Assembly: GCA_964389575.1 (NCBI GenBank)
Contig: CAYMFF010000001.1
Location: 1-64,000, forward strand
DNA length: 64,000 nt
Source of the DNA: JAGNRR01 sp964389575
GTDB taxonomy: Bacteria > Bacteroidota > Bacteroidia > Chitinophagales > Chitinophagaceae
Reading direction: 5' to 3'
Positions within the stretch are counted from its first letter, which is position 1, and each line of letters begins with the position of its first letter. The position numbers and the translations under genes were made by a program. The notes under the pieces are model-generated. The model ran no database searches, had not been told where the DNA came from, and saw only the letters and a program-made list of their open reading frames with translations. Below, piece by piece: positions 23,555 to 31,669 of the stretch.

Positions 23555-23980
23555 CTAAATAGAATATTTGAGTTCGCAATTTAATACAATATTTTTACTC
23601 TGATGTTTTCCTTTTCTTGGGTCCAGACCTTGTATTACAGCTTGGAATTTATACTGTTTTTCGTAGTTTGATTTTTTTATTACTTCGAACGTTGAAGGGA
23701 TGGCATAAAAGGTTAAAAAGCCTTTTTTAGAGTCATTGATAGATAAAGTAAAAATTTTATGCTTTTCATTAAATACAACTTGTCCAGCACCTTCATTGTC
23801 ATAGGCAATTTCTTGACCGTCAATAGCAAATTTGGCCCAAGAAAATCCAACTAAATCTTGGATTCCAGCTTGGAATATGGTTCTGCCACTGGCAGATTTA
23901 CAAGTAAGGATTGCATCGGCACTTCCTGCAAATGCAACAGAAGAACAAAGGATGAAAAATAGAAAAAGAAATCTTTTCAT
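23555..23980 (-). CDS. Secreted protein of unknown function
   Basis: 141 residues with a clear signal peptide (MKRFLFLFFILCSSVAFAGS). The mature part is mostly beta-strand (AILTCKSASGRTIFQAGIQDL, FAIDGQEIAYDNEGAGQVVF, GFLTFYAIPSTFEVIKK, NIVLNCELKYS), with two Cys that could form a disulphide. I do not recognise a family. It is the first gene of the three-gene cluster with the LprI-like and DUF6958-like genes. Confidence 0.65.
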   Translation of the reverse strand: MKRFLFLFFILCSSVAFAGSADAILTCKSASGRTIFQAGIQDLVGFSWAKFAIDGQEIAYDNEGAGQVVFNEKHKIFTLSINDSKKGFLTFYAIPSTFEVIKKSNYEKQYKFQAVIQGLDPRKGKHQSKNIVLNCELKYSI

Positions 23981-24055
23981 TGCTTAAAGATACTGAAGCA
24001 ATTAAGATTTGCAAATCAATAATCCAATTGGCTTATAGTCAAACCACTAATCCAT

Positions 24056-24706
24056 TTACTCTTTCCACAGAAAAGGATAAAGGATATAACTTAATAATAT
24101 AATAAGTATGTTCAGTGCAATTAAAACTAAAAACAGTTGCCACCAGCCCTCAGTGAGCATGGTTTGCAATAACGGTTTGCTCAAATCACTTAATAATATT
24201 AGTTGCGGAATTACAATAGGGAAACCAAGAATGGCAATGAGTGCAGCATTCCCATCTGCTTTTCCAGCTATGGCTGCCAATAATGTAAATAAATTACTCA
24301 AGCTTAATCCTCCAATAAGAACGACCAATACGAATTTTGCAAAATGCAAGGTTGGATTTCCCAGAAATAATATAAAAAGTAACAGCGCAATGCTGCTCAT
24401 TATTAGCATCAAAACACCATTGTAAATCAATTTTGAGATGATTACTTTTCTTGGATCTAAGATGGTATAATAATAAAGTTGTCGCGCTCGAGATTCTTGC
24501 AAAAAACTTTTGGCCACTGCATTTACTGAGACGAATAGAAGTATTACCCAAAACAATACATTCCAGGTTTCAGATTCTGGCTGGTTCAACAATAGATTAA
24601 TTAAAAAAACGGCTGATGCCAGGTAGAGCAAAATCCCATAAAAAGAATATTTCTTTCGCCATTCTAGCAAAACATCTTTGTGTATCAATTTCAGTATTTG
24701 ACGCAA
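24056..24706 (-). CDS. ccmB: Heme exporter protein CcmB, TTG start
   Basis: 216 residues with six membrane helices. It is the membrane subunit of the CcmAB transporter used in system I cytochrome c maturation. Seen: IHKDVLLEWRKKYSF at the N-terminus (conserved DLxxExR), SVNAVAKSFLQESRARQLYYYTILDPRKVIISKLIYNGV and GNAALIAILGFPIVIPQLIL. The start is TTG at 24706, since no in-frame ATG precedes the conserved N-terminus. CcmA and CcmC are not adjacent. It is divergent from accC, with 39 nt between starts. Confidence 0.87.
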   Translation of the reverse strand: MRQILKLIHKDVLLEWRKKYSFYGILLYLASAVFLINLLLNQPESETWNVLFWVILLFVSVNAVAKSFLQESRARQLYYYTILDPRKVIISKLIYNGVLMLIMSSIALLLFILFLGNPTLHFAKFVLVVLIGGLSLSNLFTLLAAIAGKADGNAALIAILGFPIVIPQLILLSDLSKPLLQTMLTEGWWQLFLVLIALNILIILLSYILYPFLWKE

Positions 24707-24745
24707 GTCCGTTACTTTTGATTGCGAATTTACGAAATCAAAAGA

Positions 24746-26218
24746 ATGCAGAAGATATTAATTGCAAATAGAGGAGAAATAGCGCTAAGAGTCATTAGAA
24801 CATGCCAAAAGATGAATATCAAAACAGTGGCTGTTTACAGTGAAGTAGACGCAAATATGCCTTTTGTAACACAGGCAGATGAGGCATATTGTATAGGTCC
24901 TGGACCTAGTAATCAATCTTATTTATTAGCCGATAAGATTATTGCAGTAGCTAAAAATTGTGGAGCGGAAGGAATACATCCTGGTTATGGCTTTTTAAGT
25001 GAAAACGCAGATTTTAGTGAAGCTGTGGACAAAGCAGGACTTATTTTTATAGGCCCAAGTGCTCATTCTATCAGTACCATGGGTAGTAAAATTGCGGCTA
25101 AACAAGCGGCTGCAAAATTTGATGTTCCAATGGTTCCAGGTACTGATAAGCCTTTAGCAAATTTGGCAGAAGCCAAAGAAGTGGCCGACAAAACGGGTTA
25201 TCCATTATTAGTAAAGGCAAGTGCAGGAGGAGGCGGAAAAGGAATGCGTATTGTAGAAAAAGCGGAAGATTTAGAGGCTCAATTGAATTCTGCTAAAAAT
25301 GAAGCCTTGAATTCGTTTGGAGATGACGCTGTTTTTATAGAAAAGTATGTGGGTTCGCCGAAGCATATCGAAATCCAAGTCTTAGGAGATAATCATGGTA
25401 ATTACATTCATCTTTTCGAAAGGGAATGTAGTGTGCAACGCAGACATCAGAAATTAATAGAAGAAGCGCCAAGCTCATGCCTGACAGAAGATATTAGAAT
25501 GGCTATGGGAGAAACGGCAGTTAATGTAGCGCGTTCATGTGATTATAGTGGTGCGGGAACAGTAGAGTTTTTAGTTGATGAAGAGCTCAATTATTACTTC
25601 TTAGAAATGAACACTCGTTTGCAAGTAGAGCATTGTGTTACAGAAGAGATTACCGGGGTAGATCTTGTGGAGCAACAAATTTTGGTTGCCCGAGGCGAAA
25701 AATTAAGTTTGAAGCAAGACGACCTTACCATTAATGGTCACGCTATTGAATTGCGTTTGACATCTGAAGATCCCTTAGAAGATTTTACGCCAGCTGTAGG
25801 TAAATTAAAAACATATATTCGGCCCGAAGGCGAAGGTATTAGAATTGATGATGGTTTTGAAGAAGGAATGGAAATACCCATTTATTATGATTCTATGATT
25901 GGTAAGCTTATTGTCTGGGCAGAAGACCGACCGGCTGCGATAAAACGCATGATGTATGCTATTGAAAATTTCAAAATATCAGGAATTCCAACTACTTTAT
26001 CTTTTGGTCATTGGGCGGTGCAGCAAGAAGCTTTTGCCAAAGGGCAGTATAATACTCATTTTATACCCACTTATTTTGACCCTGAAAAGATGAATGCAAC
26101 AACAGATGCTGAACAGGCCTTGGCTGCAATGGCCGCTACCTTCGCTTTCAAAGAAAATGAAAAGTTGCCCAAAGCGCTTAATTTATCCAGTACAAACTGG
26201 GGAAACCGAAATAAATAG
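24746..26218 (+). CDS. accC: Acetyl-CoA carboxylase biotin carboxylase subunit
   Basis: 490 residues from ATG 24746; MQKILIANRGEIALRVIRTC is the universal start. It carboxylates biotin on BCCP with ATP and bicarbonate. Domains in order: biotin-carboxylase N (1-115), ATP-grasp (115-310) with KASAGGGGKGMRIV and the catalytic EMNTRLQVEHCVTEEITGVDLVEQQI, and the C-terminal domain (GHAIELRLTSEDP). A longer C-terminal tail (AEQALAAMAATFAFKE...) resembles that of pyruvate or acyl-CoA carboxylase subunits, so propionyl-CoA carboxylase is possible. No accB or carboxyltransferase gene is adjacent. Confidence 0.92.
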   Translation: MQKILIANRGEIALRVIRTCQKMNIKTVAVYSEVDANMPFVTQADEAYCIGPGPSNQSYLLADKIIAVAKNCGAEGIHPGYGFLSENADFSEAVDKAGLIFIGPSAHSISTMGSKIAAKQAAAKFDVPMVPGTDKPLANLAEAKEVADKTGYPLLVKASAGGGGKGMRIVEKAEDLEAQLNSAKNEALNSFGDDAVFIEKYVGSPKHIEIQVLGDNHGNYIHLFERECSVQRRHQKLIEEAPSSCLTEDIRMAMGETAVNVARSCDYSGAGTVEFLVDEELNYYFLEMNTRLQVEHCVTEEITGVDLVEQQILVARGEKLSLKQDDLTINGHAIELRLTSEDPLEDFTPAVGKLKTYIRPEGEGIRIDDGFEEGMEIPIYYDSMIGKLIVWAEDRPAAIKRMMYAIENFKISGIPTTLSFGHWAVQQEAFAKGQYNTHFIPTYFDPEKMNATTDAEQALAAMAATFAFKENEKLPKALNLSSTNWGNRNK

Positions 26219-26287
26219 GCTTAGTTTTTAGCGAGATACGCTCAATAAATGAAAAAATTCATTTACTTTAGTGTAATAAATCTTTTT

Positions 26288-26740
26288 ATGAAAAAGAATA
26301 TAATTTTAGTTGCACTAGTTACTTTTTTGGTGGTCGGTTTTGTATCATGTAAAAAATATGAACAAGGACCTGGTTTGAGCTTTCGCTCCAAAACAAAGCG
26401 TCTGGCTAACTCCTGGAGAATCCAGAGTGTAACAGTAAATGGTGTAGAACGTGCTGCCGAACCTTTATATGCTAAACAGAAGCATTATATCTATGAAAGC
26501 GGATCTTACATAATCAATGTCATTGATCCGATTACGCTACAAGCTGAAGATATTCAAGGAACTTGGCAACTGTATGACGAAAACAGAAAGCTGGCAGTAA
26601 ACCGTGTCAATTATAATGGCGTTGCGGATAGCTTAGAAGATTACCAGATTTTAAAACTGAAAGAGAAATCACTTTGGTTGAGAAAGCTGGATAATACCAT
26701 CGAATATCATTTCGTTCCTTTCGATGAGCCTGGACAATAA
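26288..26740 (+). CDS. Lipocalin-like Bacteroidota lipoprotein
   Basis: 150 residues from ATG 26288; an in-frame ATG at 26249 would add 13 residues before the signal peptide. Lipobox VGFVSC, then KKYEQGPGLSFRSKTKRLANSWRIQSVTVNG. This C-KKYE.GP.LS.RSK..R..N.W.I opening is recurrent in lipocalin-like lipoproteins of this phylum. The rest is beta-rich (YIYESGSYIINVIDP, IQGTWQLYDENRKLAVN), ending in LDNTIEYHFVPF. Function unknown. Confidence 0.72.
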   Translation: MKKNIILVALVTFLVVGFVSCKKYEQGPGLSFRSKTKRLANSWRIQSVTVNGVERAAEPLYAKQKHYIYESGSYIINVIDPITLQAEDIQGTWQLYDENRKLAVNRVNYNGVADSLEDYQILKLKEKSLWLRKLDNTIEYHFVPFDEPGQ

Positions 26741-26760
26741 ATTAGATACCTAAAAAGACA

Positions 26761-27258
26761 ATGGCCGTACGCAAAGCGATTAATTCTTTTATAGAGTTTT
26801 TTTACTTTCCCTTTTTGCGATTTATACCCTTAAAGACATTTAAGTATGCCGCATGTGGAGGTACCACCGTGGTGATAGATTTCATGGTGTATTGGTTTTG
26901 TTATCACTTTATATTTTTGGCAAGTCCAGTTGATTTAGATTTTCATGTTTTTGAACCACACACACTGGCTCAAACCTGTGCTTTCTTGGTTAGTTTTCCC
27001 TTAGGTTTTGTGTTGAATAAGTTTGTCGTTTTCACCGAATCGGATTTACGAGGTCGTGTTCAGTTATTTCGCTATGGTCTAACGGTGATTGGTAGTTTTG
27101 CTTTAAGTATATTATTCTTAAAGCTTTTTTGCGAAGTCTTCGAGTGGAATGCCACCTTCTCAAAAATATTAGCAACTGCGATGGTTGTGATTTACAGCTA
27201 TTTTAGTCAGCAGTACTTTTCTTTTAGAGTAAAAGGCGAAACTAGGGTGAAATCATAA
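26761..27258 (+). CDS. GtrA-family membrane protein
   Basis: 165 residues with four membrane helices. The GtrA pattern is clear: FKYAACGGTTVVIDFMVYWFCYHFI (helix 1), AFLVSFPLGFVLNKFVVF (helix 2, conserved F-N-K-x-x-V-F), LFRYGLTVIGSFALSILFL and ILATAMVVIYSYFSQQYFSFR. Family members are thought to flip or present polyprenyl-linked sugars. A 20-nt gap to the lipoprotein suggests co-transcription. Confidence 0.87.
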   Translation: MAVRKAINSFIEFFYFPFLRFIPLKTFKYAACGGTTVVIDFMVYWFCYHFIFLASPVDLDFHVFEPHTLAQTCAFLVSFPLGFVLNKFVVFTESDLRGRVQLFRYGLTVIGSFALSILFLKLFCEVFEWNATFSKILATAMVVIYSYFSQQYFSFRVKGETRVKS

Positions 27259-27352
27259 CCGGACTTTTTTTTAAACTTACTACTATCCTTCGCAACGGAA
27301 ATGCTTTCTCCAGCATATTAGGTAGAAGAATATGTTTTTTAATCGATAGATT

Positions 27353-28486
27353 TTATTGTGGGACCGATTGTAACACACTTTCATAAAGTGCTTCATACTG
27401 CGGTACTATATTTTCTATAGCAAAAGTGTTGGCCTGTTCTAACGCATTGGATTTAAACTTTTCTAATTTTTCTTCATGTAATAATAAGTCTAATGAAAAT
27501 TTAGCCATAGCATCTACATCACCAACATCTGCAAGAAAGCCAGTTTTACCATGAATATTAATCTCAGGAATACCGCCGGCATTCGAAGAAATTACAGGTA
27601 CTCGGCAAGCCATGGCTTCCAAGGCGGCTAATCCAAAACTCTCATACGCACTAGGCAACATGAACAGATCAGCTATACTTAAAAGTTCTTCCATTTTTTC
27701 TTGCTTACCTAAAAAGCTAATATCATCACATGTGCCTAAATCACGACATAGTGTTTCCATTTTAGGTCTTTCGGGTCCATCGCCAATCATCAACATTTTG
27801 ACGGGCACTTCTTTTCTAATTTTAGAGAAGGCATGAATCGCGTCTTCTACGCGTTTCACAGCACGGAAGTTTGATACATGAGCAATGATTTTTTCTCCAT
27901 TTGGAGCAATGATTTTTTTAAAATGCTCTTTATCAGAATATTGAAAACGCTTAATATCTACGAAGTTATTAATCACCTGAATTTCTTGGGTCATCTCAAA
28001 ATTTTCTAAGGTTTGTTCTTTTAAATTCTGAGAAACTGCAGTAACTGCATTTGAGCTATTCATTGAAAACGTTACAACGGGTTCATAAGTTTTATCTTTT
28101 CCTACAAGGGTTATATCGGTTCCGTGCAATGTGGTAATGAACGGTACAGTAAGTCCTTTGGTTTTTACGATTTGCTGTGCCATAAAAGCAGCAGACGCAT
28201 GCGGTATAGCATAGTGTACGTGCAATAAGTCCAATTTTTGATTTACGATAATATCTACCATAGTACTGGCTAAAGCGATTTCGTATGGCGGGAAATCAAA
28301 AAGGGGATAGGTGGGCACAGAAACTTGATGATAAAAAATATTGGGATGAAAAGAATCTAATCGCACCGGTTGTTGGTAGGTAATAAAATGTACACAGTGT
28401 CCTTTATCTGCAAGGGCTTTACCTAATTCTGTTGCCAAAACACCACTTCCACCAAATGTCGGATAACATACTATGCCTATTTTCAT
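27353..28486 (-). CDS. bshA: N-acetyl-alpha-D-glucosaminyl L-malate synthase BshA (bacillithiol biosynthesis)
   Basis: 377 residues from ATG 28486 (MKIGIVCYPTFGGSGVLATELG). GT4 glycosyltransferase that joins GlcNAc from UDP-GlcNAc to L-malate, the first step to bacillithiol. BshA signatures: YPTFGGSGVLATELG, HFITYQQPVRLDSFHPNIFYHQV, PTYPLFDFPPYEIALASTM, LLHVHYAIPHASAA and TLHGTDITLVG. The donor motif is PSAYESFGLAALEAMACRVPVISSNAGGIPE. Bacillithiol is known in several Bacteroidota. A perfect -7 box lies 6 nt before the ATG. Confidence 0.92.
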   Translation of the reverse strand: MKIGIVCYPTFGGSGVLATELGKALADKGHCVHFITYQQPVRLDSFHPNIFYHQVSVPTYPLFDFPPYEIALASTMVDIIVNQKLDLLHVHYAIPHASAAFMAQQIVKTKGLTVPFITTLHGTDITLVGKDKTYEPVVTFSMNSSNAVTAVSQNLKEQTLENFEMTQEIQVINNFVDIKRFQYSDKEHFKKIIAPNGEKIIAHVSNFRAVKRVEDAIHAFSKIRKEVPVKMLMIGDGPERPKMETLCRDLGTCDDISFLGKQEKMEELLSIADLFMLPSAYESFGLAALEAMACRVPVISSNAGGIPEINIHGKTGFLADVGDVDAMAKFSLDLLLHEEKLEKFKSNALEQANTFAIENIVPQYEALYESVLQSVPQ

Positions 28487-28492
28487 TGCGAG

Positions 28493-28500
28493 CAAATTTA
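28493..28500 (-). promoter_or_regulatory. -7 box of bshA, near leaderless
   Basis: TAAATTTG on the minus strand, followed by CTCGCA and the ATG at 28486. It is one of several genes in this window with a perfect -7 box directly before the start codon. Confidence 0.45.
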
Positions 28501-28535
28501 AGACTAATTTGACGGTAGTTAATTAAATAACTTTC

Positions 28536-29720
28536 CTATAAATCTAATTGGAGCTCTAAATAATGCTCATTAATCCCAAAATACTTTTTTAGATCATTGA
28601 TCTCTTCTCTTAGCTCTGAAGTATTCTTGCTAGGGTTTGTTCGTTTTTCGGCCACAATTAAAATATTCTTGGGAGTATGCTCAGTAGCAATAAAATCAAA
28701 AACTTTTGTTTTGTAACCTGCGCATTCTAAATATAAAGCCCGAAGGGTGTCTGTGAGCATTTCGGCTTGACGTTCCATGAAGATACCATGTTTAGTCACT
28801 GCTTTTATTTCTTTGGTCGCTTGACCCTTTTTCATTTCGCGTCGGATTTGCTTATGACAACAAGGCGCTACCACAATGAGTTGTGCATTGGCTTTTATAC
28901 CTTGAGCTATTGCATCATCAGTGGCTGTGTCGCAGGCGTGTAATGCAATCAATGCATCTAGTTTTTTAGGTGTTTCAAAGTTCTCTATTGATCCTTCTAC
29001 AAAAGATAGCGTTTCGAACTTAGAATTTTTGGCAATTGAATTACATAGATTTACCAAGTCGGCCCTGTATTCCACGCCTGTTAAATGAGCCTTTAGCTGT
29101 AGGTTGTTTTTCAAATAATCATAAAGTGCAAAGGTTAAATATCCTTTGCCAGAGCCCATGTCTACTAGGTGAAGTGTTTCATTCATTGATAAGTTCTTTA
29201 ATAAAGTACTCAGTATTTCAATGTAATGATTTATCTGTTTGAATTTATCTTGACCATGTGGTCGGATTGCTCCGCTGGCATCAGTTATTTTTAAATCTTG
29301 TAAATAGCTTTTGCCCTTTGCGCTTACAATTCTTTTTTTGTTTTTATCATGATTTTTGGTTGGCGTCTTAGAAATACTTGCACGACTTTCTATTAGCTTC
29401 CAGTCAGCTTTTTTAGAACATTTTAATTGATAGTCCTTTTCAATTGTAAATAAATTTGCTTGACGAAAATTGGTGGGACTAAGTAACTGCTGCAACAGTT
29501 CTTTTGCTTCAGGAAGTAGGTAGTTCTTGATTATATCATTGGTTTGATATTGATAAGTAATCGAAAGATGTTCTTCGTTTTTAATCAGGACTCTTTTGCC
29601 GATGAGCTTTTTTAACTCTGTGCCACTGTCTCGGTTGTTTGAAAAATTCAATTTTATAAAGGAGTTCGTTTGCCAACTTTTTAGCCAATGGCTTAAGAAT
29701 ATTTCGATTGAGTTGCTCAT
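28536..29720 (-). CDS. SAM-dependent methyltransferase (Methyltransf_32/GSTCD-like)
   Basis: 394 residues. The N-terminal half (1-170) is poorly conserved. The C-terminal half is a class I methyltransferase: LHLVDMGSGKGYLTFALYDYL (motif I), GVEYRADLVNLCNSIAK (motif II), LDALIALHACDTATDDAIAQGI and VVAPCCHKQIRREM. The LHACDTATD plus PCCHK pair marks the group that includes eukaryotic GSTCD/METTL25-like proteins, for which an RNA substrate is suspected but not shown. It lies between coaD and bshA in a five-gene run on this strand. Confidence 0.8.
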   Translation of the reverse strand: MSNSIEIFLSHWLKSWQTNSFIKLNFSNNRDSGTELKKLIGKRVLIKNEEHLSITYQYQTNDIIKNYLLPEAKELLQQLLSPTNFRQANLFTIEKDYQLKCSKKADWKLIESRASISKTPTKNHDKNKKRIVSAKGKSYLQDLKITDASGAIRPHGQDKFKQINHYIEILSTLLKNLSMNETLHLVDMGSGKGYLTFALYDYLKNNLQLKAHLTGVEYRADLVNLCNSIAKNSKFETLSFVEGSIENFETPKKLDALIALHACDTATDDAIAQGIKANAQLIVVAPCCHKQIRREMKKGQATKEIKAVTKHGIFMERQAEMLTDTLRALYLECAGYKTKVFDFIATEHTPKNILIVAEKRTNPSKNTSELREEINDLKKYFGINEHYLELQLDL

Positions 29721-29734
29721 GAATCCAATAGAAT

Positions 29735-30199
29735 TTACAAACTTGGAAGTACGACGGCTTCAGGGATAAACGGATTTACGTCACCACCATTTTTATGGAC
29801 ATCGCGCACAAGGGTAGAGGAGAAGGAAGCAAATTTTGAAGAACTCGTCAGGAAAATAGTCTCAATATCATCATTGAGCATGGCATTCATATCTGCAATG
29901 GAACGTTCATATTCAAAATCAGCCACATAGCGTATGCCTCGAAGAATAAAGGTTGCCTGATGCTTTTTACAAAAATCAATGGTCAAGCCTGTATAGCTTT
30001 CAGCCGTAACGTGCTCATCATTTTCAAAAACGGTGTTGATCCATTCTAATCGTTGATCTAACGAGAACATAGGTTTTTTACTAGAATTCAAACCGATACC
30101 AATGATTATTTTATCGAATAGAGGTCGAGCTCTTAAAATAATATCTTGATGTCCCAGTGTAATTGGGTCAAAGGTGCCGGGAAATACGCAAATTTTCAC
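29735..30199 (-). CDS. coaD: Pantetheine-phosphate adenylyltransferase CoaD, GTG start
   Basis: 154 residues. Transfers AMP to 4'-phosphopantetheine in coenzyme A synthesis. The nucleotidyltransferase motif FPGTFDPITLGHQDII (T/HxGH) is at residues 5-20. ILRGIRYVADFEYE and the C-terminal FLTSSSKFASFSSTLVRDV (ISSTxVR-like signature) are typical. The start is GTG at 30199, with no ATG before the conserved KICVFPGTFDP. It follows rsmD by 16 nt, a pairing common in many bacteria. Confidence 0.95.
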   Translation of the reverse strand: MKICVFPGTFDPITLGHQDIILRARPLFDKIIIGIGLNSSKKPMFSLDQRLEWINTVFENDEHVTAESYTGLTIDFCKKHQATFILRGIRYVADFEYERSIADMNAMLNDDIETIFLTSSSKFASFSSTLVRDVHKNGGDVNPFIPEAVVLPSL

Positions 30200-30215
30200 A
30201 GGCTAAAAGTACGAA

Positions 30216-30758
30216 TTAATCTTTGTTCTCGAAAAAGCTAAAAAGGGTAGTCCCGTAATTTTTTACTTTAAAAAAATTAGGATGTTTTTCATAGTTGTTT
30301 CGGGGGGTGTGTTCCAATATAAAAATGCCTTCTCTGGCTAATAGTTTTTTTTCAAAAACAAGATTTGGGATATCGTCTATGGTTGCCAATGCATAAGGCG
30401 GTCCAGCAAAAATGAAGTCATAAGATTCGGTGCAATTTTTCATAAATCGAAACACATCTTGCATGAGGACCTTGGCATTTTTGATAGGTAATTTTTCGAT
30501 ATTAGATTTAATAAAGGAAGCCATTTTTCGGTCTTTCTCTATTAGGGTTAAGTTACTTGCACCTCGTGAATATAATTCGTACGAAATACAACCTGTGCCT
30601 CCGAACAAATCGAGTGTACTCATATTTTCAAAGTCAATGAGGTGTTGTAATGTATTGAAAAGGCCTTCTTTTGCAATGTCTGTAGTTGGACGGGTATGAG
30701 GCATTTTACTTGGAGGAGAGATGCGTCTGCCACCCAATTGGCCGCTAATTATGCGCAT
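30216..30758 (-). CDS. rsmD: 16S rRNA (guanine-N2) methyltransferase RsmD, with GPPY motif
   Basis: 180 residues. Methylates G966 of 16S rRNA. Seen: RIISGQLGGRRISPP (family start), RPTTDIAKEGLFNTLQHL, SAM motif TLDLFGGTGCISYELYSRGA, LIEKDRKM and FIFAGPPYALATIDDIP. The catalytic motif is normally N/DPPY; here the codon is GGA, giving GPPY. This could be a lineage variant or reduce activity. It overlaps DUF3822 by 10 nt and is followed by coaD. Confidence 0.9.
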   Translation of the reverse strand: MRIISGQLGGRRISPPSKMPHTRPTTDIAKEGLFNTLQHLIDFENMSTLDLFGGTGCISYELYSRGASNLTLIEKDRKMASFIKSNIEKLPIKNAKVLMQDVFRFMKNCTESYDFIFAGPPYALATIDDIPNLVFEKKLLAREGIFILEHTPRNNYEKHPNFFKVKNYGTTLFSFFENKD

Positions 30759-31588
30759 AGAACTAAAGCAAAAAGATTAAAGAAATGGTGGGTAGGATGA
30801 CTGAAAACAGCATCGTCGTATTGTAAGGTTGGCAAACGATTGACAAATTTACTTCCTTCAACATTGACTGTCATGATATTATTAAAATTATCAATTTCAC
30901 TATGATTGCCCAGAATATTCAGTGACACACTTTTTTTATCCAATGATAATTGCTCAAGGGTATTTAAATAATGATAAACGGCATCGTCTAATTTTTCAAT
31001 ATCAAAATTTGTATGCAGTAATAATTTTTTATCTTGGAAAACAGTAACGAGGATTTCGTTTTTGTGTAATCGAACAAAACTCATGTTCTTTTTGTTAGGA
31101 GGTACCAACTGCTGATACGCTATTAATAGTGAAGACGGAGCGTGTAATATTGAGACGTTTTTTAATTCTCGTTGTAATAATGATTCGGTTCCTTGCTTTA
31201 AGGTAAAGACACCATAACCGTTAACAGGGATTATTTTTTGTGAAGCGACATTATCCAACGGATCCAATTTAAATAATGGCCGTAAGTAATCAGATAGATT
31301 TTTTTCTGAGAATAAGGATTCTGGAATCAATGTGAATTTTTTGCTCTCAAGACCAATGTAGCAATGACGGGCTTTTTTCAATAATTCGCCTCTGAACAAA
31401 TCTTGTGCCTCCTGTTGTGTTATATTACCATCATTTTTTTCGAATGTTTTTATCGCTTCTATTTTATTGTGTTCAGTATCTGTAATCGCCAATTGTAGAT
31501 AATCTTTCCCTAACCAAATGAAAGCATCATAAGCGTCAGAATTTTTTAATAAAAAACGATTTGTATTTATTGATGTAATATTCTCCAA
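30749..31588 (-). CDS. DUF3822 family protein, TTG start
   Basis: 279 residues, no signal peptide. The sequence AFIWLGKDYLQLAITDTEHN, then the later FVRLHKNEILVTVFQDKKLLLHTNFD and YHYLNTLEQLSLDKKSVSLNILGN, fits DUF3822, an actin/ASKHA-like fold found almost only in Bacteroidota next to rsmD. Function unknown; the persistent neighbourhood hints at a link to RsmD or coenzyme A enzymes. The start codon must be TTG at 31588, since no in-frame ATG precedes the conserved region. Confidence 0.85.
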   Translation of the reverse strand: MENITSINTNRFLLKNSDAYDAFIWLGKDYLQLAITDTEHNKIEAIKTFEKNDGNITQQEAQDLFRGELLKKARHCYIGLESKKFTLIPESLFSEKNLSDYLRPLFKLDPLDNVASQKIIPVNGYGVFTLKQGTESLLQRELKNVSILHAPSSLLIAYQQLVPPNKKNMSFVRLHKNEILVTVFQDKKLLLHTNFDIEKLDDAVYHYLNTLEQLSLDKKSVSLNILGNHSEIDNFNNIMTVNVEGSKFVNRLPTLQYDDAVFSHPTHHFFNLFALVLCA

Positions 31589-31669
31589 AACGAGGGTAGT
31601 ATTTCAATACAATAATAATTTATTTAGTTCAATTATTAGATTTAGTATTGTATTCCTTTTTAACTAACT

